A DNA stretch of 64,000 nucleotides from Tetmemena sp. SeJ-2015 (taxonomy: Eukaryota; Ciliophora; Spirotrichea; Sporadotrichida; Oxytrichidae). A model generated the notes under the pieces. That model did no database searches. It was not told the origin of the DNA and saw only the letters and a list, made by a program, of their open reading frames with translations. The translations under genes and the position numbers were made by a program. Shown piece by piece: positions 13,050 to 25,688 of the stretch. How positions within the stretch are numbered: the first letter of the stretch is position 1; the number at the start of each line of letters is the position of its first letter. The DNA lies in NCBI GenBank assembly GCA_027382625.1, contig JAJKFJ010021718.1, positions 62,001 through 126,000 of the forward strand, given 5' to 3'.

Positions 13050-16000
13050 TCTAGCAGTAATTTATTATATACAGTATCATCAAGAGGATTATAATCGTTT
13101 GAATTGAATATACCTTGTTTGAATAAGAACTTCATTTTAATTAAGCTCATGTATTCAAAACTTGACAAAAGTCCCACATCCACACTCTCATCGATATTTT
13201 TACCCCTTCCCTTGAATGGATCATTCTAAAATCCAAAAGTTGACTTTTAGGTTGCCCGATTTGGGCTTCCGTTTCTCTAGCCAGGTTGATTCCCAAGTAG
13301 ACTTCTCAAGAAATCAACCTTGTCTCTATAGGAAAGAGTGGCAGCAATCATATTTTCAAGCTTTAACAAATGAAGGTATTAGAACTATTCTTCGTTTCTG
13401 ATTCTATCGTATTAATCCATACTCGAAGTCACATCGTCTAGTCCCTTAACCTTACTGCGAAGTTTATTTTTAGGATTCTACTAATTTACTAGATTTATGT
13501 CATTCTAGATGTCAGTTTCCTTCTCATTAAGTTTAGCCCTCTATGATTTGAGTCCAGCATCTTAATTAGTAGAGTCAGCAAATTTACCCTGTCTGCTTTT
13601 GATGACTGGACTACCGTACTCTGGTGGACTAATACCTTTTACTTAAATATTTCCAAATTAGAACTATCTGTCATTCTTGTCAATTTAGATGACGCTTGCT
13701 CTCAATTTCGAATCCCTGAGCCCTCTCCTTTCATTCTGATCTGTTCCAGGAAGACTCTTAAGAGAGCCTTTTTGCTTTGGTTGCTGTTATGACTTATTTT
13801 ATTTAAGAGCAAGCTCTTGAGAAGAAGGGTGTTCTTTATTCATAGTTTTTCTGTCTTGCTCAGATTCGAGTATCTCAAATCTGTCTACTTCTTTTTCTAG
13901 AGAGAGATGCTGCTTATCAAGGGATAGTGCCTCGTGATGCTTAGTTGAAGTTTAGCTTAAGACATGCTTGCCACCATGGAAGGGGTCTCTTCTCTTAATT
14001 TCTTTGATGTGCTTCCTTAGTCTAATTGCTAATCCTTCTGCTGATCTCTGAATCTCTTATTCGTACTTCAAGAAGCTCTTGGCGATGCTTGTTTTGTGCT
14101 TATGAACTTCTTCCTCGTTGGGACTTTAAGTGCTTGAGTTATAGTAGATTTAAGGAATGTCATAGTGAATCTTCAAGTTCATGCTCAGAGCCCAAACTTG
14201 AAAAGGAACATCAAGCCTTAATCTAAAAATAATATATCTCCTTGAGGATTCGATTGTTCACTAGTTGAGTTTAAACTTCCATTTTCAATTGATTCTTTAT
14301 AGACGTCTCCAAATCTATAAGGAACTAACCAAGTTGTCCTAAAAATGTATAATTTTCATAGGAGAGTCAAATCTCATATCCTCACCTAGAAAAGAGATAT
14401 GAACTCCAATGATTTAACTCTTATCTCCAATAATGAAGGAGCTTATACCCTTATAGCATTTTGCAAATAACTTAGATATTCTCTACAAATCTCTCATTAG
14501 AACATTAATTTAAGCTTACCATGAAATCATCCCTGTGATAGATAATGCTTAGTAAATCTTGGTCAGATAGGAAGTAGCATCGCGGCATTTAATTTCGCTT
14601 CAGATTTAGATAGTCTTTGAGGCTCTAGAAAATTTCTCTTGCCTTTATCTCTAGGCGACAAAACTTCTCAAAGACTAGCTGCGACGATTGAGATAAAATA
14701 TTATTGTTCTATATTTGTTAAACAAAATAAAACTTACCTAGGCCATTTAAATTAAAGTAATTTTTGAAGCTGTTATTAAACTTATCATACTCTATGAATA
14801 ACTTTTTCATGAGATAGAAATTATTATAATATTGGCTCTATAAGGAGATGAGCACTTCTGTCTCCTTGATGAAGTTCGAATCGAAGTTCCATGTTTCTAA
14901 GTTCATCTTCTATTGAAGCTAATGTTTGCTCTTCTTCAAACTCCACCTAAGCACCTGCACTTATATCTCTCACTGCGTCTAGGTGACTGAGTACATGACT
15001 ATTAACTAAATCTTCAAGAGATGTTGCTTCTGGAGTAAGTACATCAAAAGTAGTTGAGAGAGTAGGCATCAAAACTTATTAAAGGAGCTTAAAGTGTTTC
15101 AGCTTAAAGTAAGGATTGATGAGTGCTTAGAGAACAGGCACGTATGATGTATTAAACTCTTACATCTCTTGATTCAATTGATCGAGCACTTAATTATTCT
15201 TCATTAACGAAATGGAGCTCTTCTTCAGCCTTTATAAATTTCAAAATGCTTTCTTAGATTTCTTCAATGTCTAGCTTTTCAAATTTAGACATGTACCATC
15301 TGTCCTTTTCAAACCTCCAATTTTAAATGAGATCCCACATATGGAACATTGGTTCAATCCAGTTATTGAGAGTATCAAGGAGTAGGAATCTTTAGACCTT
15401 TTCTATTTGCAAAAATTCTTGTTAGTAAATAAGTTAGTTTGCACGCTCATTTGCTAATAATACTTGCTCTCTAATGTGGGAGATATAGCCACTGTTTTAA
15501 AAAGACTGCTCTTGCCTCATAATTCCCTCATCAATAGTTGTAGCTCCTAGTATTTTAATCAGACCTTAATCAAGAGCTGCAAGTTCTTAAGTAAGCTGAG
15601 AGAACATCTTTGTTGAGTTAGCTTTTAAACTTTTTCTTCATCCCCTGCATATCAGAGATAGTTTGATCTCTCTTTAACTCAAGTATATTGGGTATTTGAA
15701 AATTGAAATAGTATTGTTCGATCTGAGCTTACTCTACTCTTACTTGAACTTCAGATATGGATCTTTCCATTTAGCGAGAATTCTGTATCTTTGATCTCAA
15801 TTTTATCAAAAGCTACTCATATTCTCCCCCTATGATGACTTCCTCCACTTCCTTAGCTCAATATATTGCTATCTATTTATTAGAGATGCATATTATTAAT
15901 CGGATTGAAAGGTTGAGCTATGATATCGCTTTTGAGTCTATTGTTATTCGTATTAAGATCTCTTTAATTTTCATTAGTGGAGTTTATTTATGCTAGGTTC

Positions 16001-19000
16001 AAGTTCAAACTCATTCGAGAGGAGAAGTTCTTTTCATGCAGCTCTTTCTTTTAGCTTCCAGCCTTTGTATTACTGAGCGGATTAACAACAAAATCACTAA
16101 AATAATGAGATATAATTGAGTCTGATATCTTCAATATCGTCTTTAAGTCTCTTATACTCGTTCTAAACTGGTTATTGTATTTAAATTATTTACTCATATT
16201 TGGCCATCATAATATTCTAGGAATTTTTTAATCAATGATTATTTAAATTTTTACACAAATTTAGTTTAAAATTGTCTCCTAATTTAAAGATAAATGAATT
16301 GTTTTCGAGAAATAAATTCTTCATAATTTAAAAACATTAATTTTAATTTATCAATTTTGTAAATTAATCTTTATGATTAATTTCATATTAAATTTGTACA
16401 TTCAAACTGAATTCATAAATAATTAGGATGAATTCAAGGGCTATCATAATGATCACTTATATCTTAGCAGACCTTGTCAGAGTTTTGAATTTATAGCTTT
16501 TCAAATATCTTTCACTCCATTGAAAAATTAACTATCGCAGAGTCTATCAGATTAATTTGGTCTAAGTTTTTAAGTTTCAACAACGGATCTCGAAATAGTT
16601 AAATTAACTCATTAAGCAATTCCTCTTTCAAGTTAGGGGAGATAACGAATTCAGAGTTATCAAAGTCATAAAAAGCAAGCTCTTTCCTTAGAGTCTTCTA
16701 GTTTCTCTCTTAAATATTCTCAGCATGATCTCTAGTGGGAGAGTGTAAGCTTTTTCTAAGCTTACCAGGTGTTGAAATAGTGAAGCCTACATCACTCTTG
16801 ATGTACTGCTCTATTTATTTATCTGAAGCATACATTTGACTTCTATCAAGCAAATGAGTATGAAAGTCATTTTAAATTAAGGATCCCTCATTTATCAAGT
16901 CTGATAGGTTCTTGCTAATCTATTTCTTTAGTGAGATAACCTTCAAATCTCTAAGAGCTTATCTTGCTATCGGCTACCTTCTGTCCTTGGGATTAGTGGC
17001 GCGAACAAACTTTCTTACTGAGATTTGGCAGGAAACGCAAGGTATTTTCTCAGTGTAGAAATAGGAAAGAGCTTTAGTTTGAAGTTAAAAAACTTTCTGA
17101 GAGATCCATTCTCTCTAGTTTGTCTCAGAGCTCAATATTCCATTTCTTGAATCAAATCCGAAATACGAGTTCTAAAACTATTTAGAACTTTGGTTGTGGC
17201 ATCAACTACGTTTCCTTAAATGAATTAACTTCCTCCAACCCAGCCTTAGCCTGGACCTATCAAATAGTTATTATACACTCCTCGCTAATTAGGAGTTGGT
17301 GCAGAATTTTTGAAATTAAAGTTAAGACTAATCCTTCTGATATCTCTAAGCTAAGATTCCTTATCACCTCTCTGCTAGAGCAATAATGCTCCTGATAGTT
17401 AATTCTAAATTTATTATGTACAAATTAAAACTTTAATTGCATTTATATATTAAAATATAAGTATATTTGGACATTATAATTCGACTCTTATTCTGTTATC
17501 TCCAACTCCTTGGATTTAATTGCTTGGAGTTATTCACTCTCTATTCTTTGCATTTGCTCTTGGCTGATATATTTAAGAAGAAAGGCATTGACTCGGGAGT
17601 AAGACTCGCTTACGGACACTCTCAGATTAGATTCTAGGATAATGTTCAGTAACTTCACTTGGAAAGTGTAGCGGGTCTTCAAATCAGCTAATCTTTTGTG
17701 CAAACCTGCTAGCTGATCTTAAGAGAGTACTTAACTTCGAGAATGAACTTGGCTTTATAGCTTTTGGTATTTAAGATTCGCTTTCTAAAATATGAGAACA
17801 CCATAGATAAGCTTGTGGTGATTCAATATCTGCAAAGCTTCTCTTTTAAGCAAATAATATTTGCATCTCTAACTTATAGCAGCTCTTATAGTCTGTCGTA
17901 GTTTGCCAACTCGTCCATCAGATTATAAATCTCTGGTAAATCAAATCCCTTCAATATTTCCTTTGCTTCCTCGTTTATATTTATAGACTCAACTAGTAAA
18001 TCATAATCTTAAACTAATAAAAATGCAAGCTCTATTAATACAATGTATTCAAATTGTAAAAAGCCTGATAAAATTAGTAGGCTTAACTATATTTACTTTA
18101 AAGATGCATAATATTGAGTAATGACTTTTCCTTTTTCAATTTAATATTTTAGAATAATGAAGTTATTTGTCATAATTGAATTGATGATAGTTTTGAAAGC
18201 CTTGATTTCAGAAGAGTATGAATTGAAGAATCTATCTTGAAATTAGGTAAATGAAAGAGGAAGGTAGTCTTTTTAAAATTTTTCATCGGAGGCTTTCATG
18301 ATAGATTTCTAGAAATGGTCTTATTACTTTTTAATAGTTTTCTAATTGTTTTCAACTCTTCTTGACAAGAATAAAGAACCGAGCAAATATAGATTGATCT
18401 TGAATGGTTAAAATTGCTGCTAATTAGAATCTTTCTTGCAGGAAGCTGAGTATTTGTTGGTATTTAATTTTGAGTACTTTGGGATCATCAAAGTCTAGAA
18501 AGTTAAAATGCTTGGAGCCAGATTCAATGACCTCAGGGCTTGTGATTCTTAACGACTGAGGGATGGTCAAATAAGTTAAGAGATGTCTGTTTATTATAAT
18601 TCTCTTAGAATTACCAATCTAACTCAGTAATTTGGAGGTAGCTTAATCAAAGGAGAGCCCAATTTAGTTTTCAAAATTATACTTGGCTTAATACAATCGA
18701 ATCTGAAGTTAGCCAATAACTCATCTTTAATTTAAAGCTTAGAAGATTCATCCACCTTTATCTAAACCATCAGATCGCTAATCTTTTTCAAAAAATTACC
18801 TCAGACAAAAGTGAGGTCGACAAGATTTTAATCAATTAAAATTTAATCTTAATGGGATTTTAATAATTCAATTTATTATAAAAAATCTTCTTAATTTTAT
18901 TAAATTTCCTTTATTTATTTCTTATTACGTTTATGTTAATTTATAATGATTTTGATCTTCGTTTTACTTAAAAATGCAAGTATCAATTTGAAAAGCTAAG

Positions 19001-22000
19001 TTGCTGCTGTAAAATAGAAAATATAAGATTCAATACTACTAGTTATAAGTTAACTTATGCTCTGATTTTGAGTCTTATTCAATGGCTATAAGTTTGCAAG
19101 GTTACCATTCCCAAATCTTATTAGTTTCTGTTTCATCATAACCATAAGTCTCCTTCATAGTGTTTCCATTTAAATCTAGGATGTCTTTTAATCCTCTTCA
19201 ACCGTTCTTTAAATAAGAGTTAAAGCCTTAGTTTCGCCTAAGACTATTTGCAATCTTTAGTCACTGGAATTCATTACATCAAAAAGCTCCAATGGAAGTT
19301 AGTTTTTAGAGAGATCTCTCCCTGGAGGAACATAATACTTATTCCCCTCAATTTCTTCATCTAGATTTATATCCATACTCCTCATGAAAAGTTTTAAATC
19401 ATAACTCTAACTTTTCTCTATGGTAGCACTTCAGTGGTCTATTATCTATACCTTTTCTGCTGCTCTTTAATTTTGAGCTCTAGATTAGGAATGATATCTC
19501 TCAATCATTCTCCTAGATTGAGTGCGAGACATAGACACTCGTTGGCTGCTATCTAATATTGAATTTTAAAACCCGATGGAATTTCTTCTTTTAACTCTAC
19601 TCTGCTTTTCTTTTGAAGAAGAGGATTGTTAGGATGTTTAGTATTTTTGCAGAAGAGAATCTTCTCTAGGTCTTTCAAGATAGAGCTAGTGCTAATTTAT
19701 CTCGGTAATGTATGTTTTGGTCATATCTGGCTCATTATATCCAAACACTTTTGGAGATAATGCATGAACCTGGTCTTGAGATTCTGAGAGATCCGTTTTC
19801 ATCACTTGCACAATATCGTATAGGTTCTAAGTTTTGCTGGCTTAAAGCAACTGCTAATTCTGAGTTCTTGAAAACTCGCTTTGAGCAAGTGGATCTAGTA
19901 AGTTCAGCTTTATCAACTTATTTCGTAATGTTTTATCTATAAGTGTAAGATTAAAAAAAGAATATGGACAAAGTTAAATGTTTACCCTTTTAAGTCTTTA
20001 AATTATGACCGTTTTCTCCAATCTTTTCAAGCATCTGGGCTAAAACTTCCTAGGGCTTAGTCTTTATCTAAAGTTCCTTGAACTGTTAATCAAAGTTTTT
20101 ATTTTAAAGCTGTGATTGTTCCAAAGTAGGAAGTTTAAAAGTCAGAAACTATATATAAATAAGCAACTGAATTATTTCTGTTAAGAAATTATTGAAAATC
20201 AAGAGATGGCAAGTTGACTATGCTTTTAGAGTTGGTGTGTTAGGATCCGATACTATATGTGTGATTAGACCTATCATTAAATTCTAGAATTATTAAGAAA
20301 AGCATTATTAAATTAGAAAGTTAAAATTCAGGACGCACACGACCGGCACTAGGCACCGGTCGCCCTTTCCCTGAAGGCTTTCTGGTTTGGTAATCCATTG
20401 GCTGGTGGGTGAGTACTTAAAAGAGGCGGGAGATAATGGCAGCCGAAGCCCTGGGGAAGGTGGTGAGCTGCTCACTGGAGAGATAATCAAAGGTGAGTGG
20501 TTCCCACTCACCCTCCTAATCCTTGTAGGCGTGGAGGGACGAGTTCTATGGGCAAACACTCAGTCATGCAGCTGGACAGCGAAGCCAGACGCTACGGAGC
20601 AGCGACTTGCTCTCGGTCCGAAGCTACCGGATTTTTTTTCTCCTTATAGGTTTTTTTGGATGGTGAAGCCGGGGGCTTCTGCTGAGAATGTGAGGTGGGT
20701 GCCAAGTGTTTAATATCCCTATTCGGCTGGTAGGTTTGTGTGCGTCAATAAGTGCGTCACAGCAATATCATAGACGTCACGGCCTATCTTATTTATGCCG
20801 GGGGCCCTTTAATTCCCTTAATTATTATTAAGAAAAGCCCTCATTCTACTACTGCTAATTTTTTAGCATATCTTAAGATGGTTTTAAGTTTTAAAGTAAA
20901 TAGTGAATGAGATCCCCTCCTTAGTTATTAGAACTCACAAGTATTAGACTTATTTTAATTCATTTTATGCAAAGTATAGTATAAGAAATTGATATAAGTA
21001 AATATAAACTTCAATTAATCCCAAAAGCAAAATCACAGCTATTTTCTGATTTTTACCTAAGAGAGACTTACTAGGTTAGACTATAAGATTGTGAGTCCTG
21101 GCCAGATCTGTGAAGATTTTACTTTGCTGCTCTAGTAATAGAATCGCTAACCTTTCTATTCTTTAAAGGAGAGAAGTTATCATGATAATTACAAAAATTA
21201 ATAGTTAATTTGATGGTTTTAGTTCAAGTTATAAATTAAATTTTAGTCCATAGGAGAATCCTATATACTCATTTTCTGCTTATTACTTGATTATCAAATA
21301 AAATTTATCAGATTATGAGGGTATCTATGTTTTTGCCTTACTCTCTATGATTTGATTCTTTCTTGAATTATCCTAAATTATATCAAAATTAAATCTTAAA
21401 TTTTTTATTCCTGAATGAACTCTATCTCATTCAAAGTAAAGGTAATTAGGTTATTATGGAATAGCTCCCAATATTTTATAAAAATGGTTATTCAAAGACT
21501 CATACGTATCCTTATCAATGAAGTCTCATAATAATAATGGTCTAACTGAGAGCTTCCTATTCATCTCTAAGTAGCTGGACTCTTCTCATTAGTTCTTTGC
21601 TAATTTTATAAGTGAGAGGGTTCTAAAAATCATGATTAGCCCGAGGTTCTCTAGTTTTAAAGGGAGGCCTAAATTACTTAAGAACAATCTAATCGTCATC
21701 AAGACCTAGATATTCCACAAATTTTATAGCCTTCAACATGTTATCTTATTCTAAGTCTTTCATTGATGCTGTATGACGTAGTTTTAATTATCTTTTATCA
21801 AGATTATTTATGTCATTATCTTTTTAGTTTTAGATTGATCCCTCATTATAGTTCAACTATGACCTCTTTTTTCTTTTTAAAGAAGATAATTTATCATCCC
21901 GAGTGGAAGTATAATTACTTTTTCTTTCATTTTCAAGCTGTGGTATGATAAATTATAAGCCTTCCTTATGAGAGTCCTGGCTTCTTTTGCTCATTAGCAA

Positions 22001-22372
22001 GCTTGTTTTATTATTTATTAGTGCTATATCTTCTAAATCTAGAACTCCCTCTGTTTGAAAAGGTGGAGGGAGATTTAAATTGAGCTTTATTAGTTCGCCT
22101 TTTTGCACTGTAAAGTATTCAGAGTCGTCTGGGAACTTGTCTGCATTATTTTGGTTGGTTTCAGATTGCTTTGGAGATGTGGGTTTTGAAGTTGGTAATT
22201 ACTGAATACTCGAAGCTGAAGAAGATTTTACCAACTTGAATGCTCTATTATAAGAGTCTTTCAATATCTATTGATACACCGACTTAGGAACATTTAAAAA
22301 TGTAGACACTAATCTTTTTATAAGAAAATTAGTTTGAATCTAATCATATCTCTTCCCTCGGAGAGGATTCAT
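13050..22372 (-). CDS. dynein heavy chain, N-terminal tail and linker
   Basis: The start is ATG 22372-22370 (MNPLRGKRYDQIQTN). The tail is Ser/Gln-rich at first. An inner-arm-like motif PPGRDLSKNQLPLELFD lies near 19.3 kb, followed by helical tail bundles. The linker carries PRCYFLSDQDLL near 14.57 kb (compare PRFYFLSNDELL), an EGE-like GEDMRFDSP near 14.38 kb and VPFQVWALSMNLKIHYDI near 14.17 kb. It continues to a region with ATLSYRDKVDFLRSLL near 13.3 kb that fits the segment just before AAA1. TAA/TAG are read as Gln throughout. The block is broken by introns (e.g. near 19,945-19,993), by many AT-rich inserts and by a 535-bp GC-rich IES. The next protein segment (AAA1 P-loop) is on the opposite strand at 22.6-23.15 kb. 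Confidence 0.82.
20289..20823. other. GC-rich IES, 15-bp pointer
   Basis: ATTATTAAGAAAAGC occurs at 20289-20303 and 20824-20838. The interval between them has about 480 bp of strikingly GC-rich DNA inside an AT-rich locus. The flanking minus-strand sequence reads as coding-like once it is removed. Inside, a 9-bp inverted repeat GACGCACAC / GTGTGCGTC (20332-20340, 20738-20746) brackets the GC-rich part, suggesting a small inserted element. Open frames on both strands are a side effect of high GC and show no recognisable protein. Confidence 0.7.
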
Positions 22373-22599
22373 AAAATTATGAAAATTGACACTAGTGGAC
22401 AACTAAATCCAAAGATTATTTAAAAATGAGAAATGGCAAAACACTCAGTCATAAAATATTTAATGCTTAGTATTCTATTGATGATGGACCCACCAGTTCT
22501 AAATGGTAAAAATCTGCTGTAGGAATAACTATTCCACTCATATAATTTGACTCAAAAGATCCTGAATGCAGCAAGTCACTTTAATAGATCTCTGCAATG

Positions 22600-23148
22600 A
22601 ACAACCTAACTTATTTCATCCTTTTGACTCAGAGTTCTAATTGAATTTAGCCTAATTTGAGTAAGGATGCTTGCATTTTGAAAAAGAATCAGAGAAGAAT
22701 AATAGTGACAATGAGGAGAAAAGAGATAATACTCAACAGAATGAAGAGGAATTCCAAACATTTTCACAAGGATTTTAGTAGACTTAGATATTTGAGTACC
22801 TAAAAAAGGGAAGTAAGAAGTAAAGTAAATTAGAGTTTCTAAACTCATTTGACTTTACCGCAACGACTCTTAATACTCAATTTTATTATGGATACGAGTT
22901 GAATCCTTTTGACTAGTAATGCCAATCAGAAGGAGGATACATCCACACTCCAATGACTGAAAGAGTGATGTGTCATCTATTCCAAGCACTTTGCTCAAAT
23001 TAAGGAGGTCTTCTTGTCGGTAGTTAAGGATCTGGGAAAACAGAGACAATAATCAGCTTGTGCACTATGCTTGGCTAAAACTATTATGTCTGGCCATGCA
23101 GAGGAGGCAGCATGACTTATCAGTGCATCTCAAGAATCATGAAGGGAT
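22600..23148 (+). CDS. inverted dynein MDS with AAA1 P-loop
   Basis: On the plus strand the frame encodes NTQFYYGYELNPFD (compare FxYGYEYLGN), then TPMTERVMCHLFQAL (compare TPLTDRCYLTL), then the AAA1 P-loop GSQGSGKTE at 23019-23045 and a helix ending SRIMKG. The Q of the P-loop is a TAA codon. The segment ends with ATGAAGGGAT (23139-23148), which also opens the minus-strand AAA1 Walker B block at 11288-11279. Joining the two yields SRIMKG-CVASGSLVCLDDVN, the expected AAA1 order. The left boundary is uncertain: the frame stays open leftwards to about 22600, with an acidic Asn/Glu-rich stretch before the dynein motif. Confidence 0.88.
23139..23148 (+). other. pointer ATGAAGGGAT (outgoing copy)
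   Basis: Right end of the inverted AAA1 MDS. The same 10 bp in opposite orientation is at 11279-11288. Flanking bases differ on both sides (C/A here, T/G there, read in coding sense), so the shared word is exactly 10 bp. Confidence 0.85.
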
Positions 23149-23199
23149 ATATTCACATCATATATTGAATAATAATTATTCGATTCTAACTCAGTTAGA

Positions 23200-24030
23200 C
23201 TAAAGACAGACCTTAAGTTGAATCTAAAGTTGGAGACTTCATTATAAGTCCTTAAATAATAATTACTATTTGAAAACTCTCTCAAATGAAAATGTAATTA
23301 CGCAGGTCAAAGAATTGAAGGAAAAAATCCATGTCTAAATTTATCAAAGCCCCAGTAAGCAATCAGTATCGCAATTCAAAAGATCTGGCACTAGAAGAGA
23401 ATCCTTAATCCCACCTGTTGGAACTTATGATATAGACAATACAAACTTAGAAAGAAAGCCTATTCGAGGTGTTTATGTTGACTATGAGCGCTCCTCTAGA
23501 ACTGCAGCTCCTTCGATTTCGCGATAAAGGAAATCTAACAATTCTTAATAAGAATCTTAATTTTTATTAGCTCAAACTGGAGAAAAATTAGCTAGGAATC
23601 AGAATAATCTTAAGTTGAGTAAGCCAATTTCTTTAAAAGGGCAATCTTCTATTGAAAATATTTAAAACTATAAGTAGTCCTCTTCTCTCTAAAAGAGCAG
23701 AGGCTTGATAAATATCAAATAGATTCCTGCAATAGATCTAATTAAAATAAGTTCGCAAGATGAAAAACACATTTTGAATAATAGCGAATCTCCATCAAAG
23801 TTAATGCTCAACAACTTGAAACTAAAGAACTTTAAATTTAAGAAGAGCTTGGCTACTGCCAGGCATTTTGAATCAGTAAGAATTAGCTCAAGATACGACG
23901 ATTCAGAATAAAAAGCCTAGAAAGGTAAATCTGAGGAAAGAAAATTAACTTTAGGTTAAGTGATATCAGATTAGAACAGTCAGTAAGAATTGCCATAATA
24001 TAGTAGGAATTTTAATTAAAATCGATGATT
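23200..24030 (+). CDS. unrecognised Ser/Gln-rich coding block
   Basis: Plus-strand frame open with UAR=Gln from about 23220 to a TGA near 24030. It opens with a short helix (VKELKEKIHVQIY), then is rich in Ser, Asn, Gln and Lys with SPSK-type sites, typical of a disordered regulatory protein. The last codons run into the dispersed repeat that starts near 23999, so the true end may be a segment boundary rather than a stop. Probably one gene with the coding blocks at 24.48-25.06 and 25.26-25.57 kb. No domain recognised. Confidence 0.55.
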
Positions 24031-24412
24031 TGTTAAAATAATAAATGGAGAGTTGCAAAAAGGTGACAGTTGAAATCGCAGATTCACCCCCTGATCTGTA
24101 GCTTATTCTACAGCTCATTGAAAACGTTTCTTCTTGAATCATCTTCACAGTACCTCTTAGCAGCAAGATATGACTCACGCATTTTTCTTATTCCTCTTCA
24201 TCATCTTCATTAAAAATTGTGTCGCTTATAACTCTTGACTGAGCGCTCCTACACAAAATTTGCCAGGATGAAAAGTTCTTAGAATTTAATGCTGAATCGA
24301 ATGCTCTAATAATTATTTAAATTGGACACACTTCAACTGCTAATCATTTATTCCATTTCAATTCAATAATTAATTAAATTCTCTTTTTTATTAAATTCTC
24401 AGTTATATTATC
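23999..24412 (+). repeat. dispersed repeat, copy 1
   Basis: About 410 bp closely similar to 55764-56180, starting at ATAGTxGGAATTTTAATTAAAATCG and ending near TTTTTTATTAAATTCTCAG. The minus strand carries a conserved frame (SAQSRVISDT..., acidic run, then LLLRGTVKMIQEETF). Confidence 0.88.
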
Positions 24413-24479
24413 CAGATTATGATTAAAAAACTCTCACTGAGAAAAGAAAAGTTAAAAGTAAAATGGCATAAATCAATTT

Positions 24480-25060
24480 ATAAGGAATAGACTAAAATGT
24501 TGAAGCAACTCAAAATAGTCCTATCAAATTCTTCTTATTTCGTAATTAAGAAGGGTACTAAACTACAAGGGTATCGAATAGAAACTAAATCAATCGTTAG
24601 ACATCTGCTGGAATTATGATTGATGATTAATTTGAAAATATATCTCCCATAACTAAAAGAATAAGGCCAGCGAAAGATAGGAAGTTTTAAATTCAAGAAT
24701 TTTATTCAAACAAGAAAAATTAAAAGAAACCTCAAGGAATCATGTTTAAAATTGCTTAGCAATAAAATAAAAATGAAGAGCAAAATAAATAGGATGTCTT
24801 AATTCATATGTAATCTGTGAAATACTAAAGTCCTACTGATCAATCTTAACATCTAAATATGGCTATATCAACTTCACCAGCAAACCAAAGAAAGAATCAA
24901 AATTAAAAATAAAAATCAGAGATACAAAAATGCAAATTTCAGTCCTCTGAATCTTTTCAATTAACAATTTAATTTTAGGAAAAATCAAATGATATAAGTT
25001 TATAAGACTGCGATTTATAATTTTTTCATTCCCTTTGGATAATCCGTTGATCTTATCGAC
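24480..25060 (+). CDS. unrecognised basic/Gln-rich coding block
   Basis: Open on the plus strand with UAR=Gln, ending at TGA near 25056. It contains basic stretches such as PITKRIRPAKDRKFQIQEFY, then Gln/Asn-rich sequence and SPANQRKNQNQK. It follows the dispersed repeat (23999-24412) and precedes another Ser-rich block, fitting successive MDSs of one low-complexity gene. No domain recognised. Confidence 0.5.
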
Positions 25061-25259
25061 AAACTTCTCCTTCACTATATATAATAGATAAAAGTATATT
25101 AAGAAGAGTATTCAGTCTTAAATTTTCCATAAAATTTTTAAAAGCCAACTTTAGAAATGTAAGATAATTTAGTTTGTAAATATAATTTTAGTCTCTCTCT
25201 TAATAGTCTTAAAGATTGTAATTTGCAGGTGCTCAAGTACTGGGATAATAAACTTAACT

Positions 25260-25570
25260 ATAAGGAGCTATCACATTAAAAAATTCTAACTCTGCCTCTC
25301 AACATTTAACGAAGACATCAGCATCTGTTTCTCCAACTAAATTATTAAACAAATCTCAATCTTAATCTTAATTAGTGCAAGAAGCTGGATCTTCTTCTCA
25401 TCTGAATAAAGCAGCTGCTTCTCACACATACAAGAACAGCATCAACTTTAAATAAAGAAGATCAAAGTCAAGATCTCTTAATACTTCTATTGATATGAAC
25501 AACAACTCTAAGGCACTCTCACATATTCTATAAAATATTAAAGCAATTTAAGCAATATTTTATATAGCTA
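25260..25570 (+). CDS. unrecognised Ser-rich coding block
   Basis: About 100 codons open on the plus strand with Gln-coding TAA/TAG: a Ser/Lys-rich segment (KTSASVSPTKLLNKSQSQSQ), then KQRRSKSRSLNTS, a basic Ser patch of the kinase-site type. A possible GT donor (ttttag|gtagg) is near 25580. Likely another MDS of the gene starting at 23.2 kb; no catalytic features. Confidence 0.5.
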
Positions 25571-25688
25571 AGAGATAAAAATTTTAGGTAGGACTAAATA
25601 TTTTTGAAGCAGCTTCAAGCATTCAAAAATTTATCAGTTTTTAATAAGCTTATTTTTATTATAAGTTTATTTAAAGATTCTAATAAAA

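Noticed and set aside
20308..20713. Overlapping open frames on both strands in the GC-rich island
   Set aside because: They follow from high GC and low stop frequency; neither translation looks like a protein, and the region is bounded by a pointer repeat that marks it for excision.
22900..22910. AATCCT shared by the inverted dynein MDS and the minus-strand segment near 13.1 kb as a pointer
   Set aside because: The plus-strand frame to the left of it (NTQFYYGYE) is clearly dynein, so the MDS boundary must be further left; the match is probably chance.
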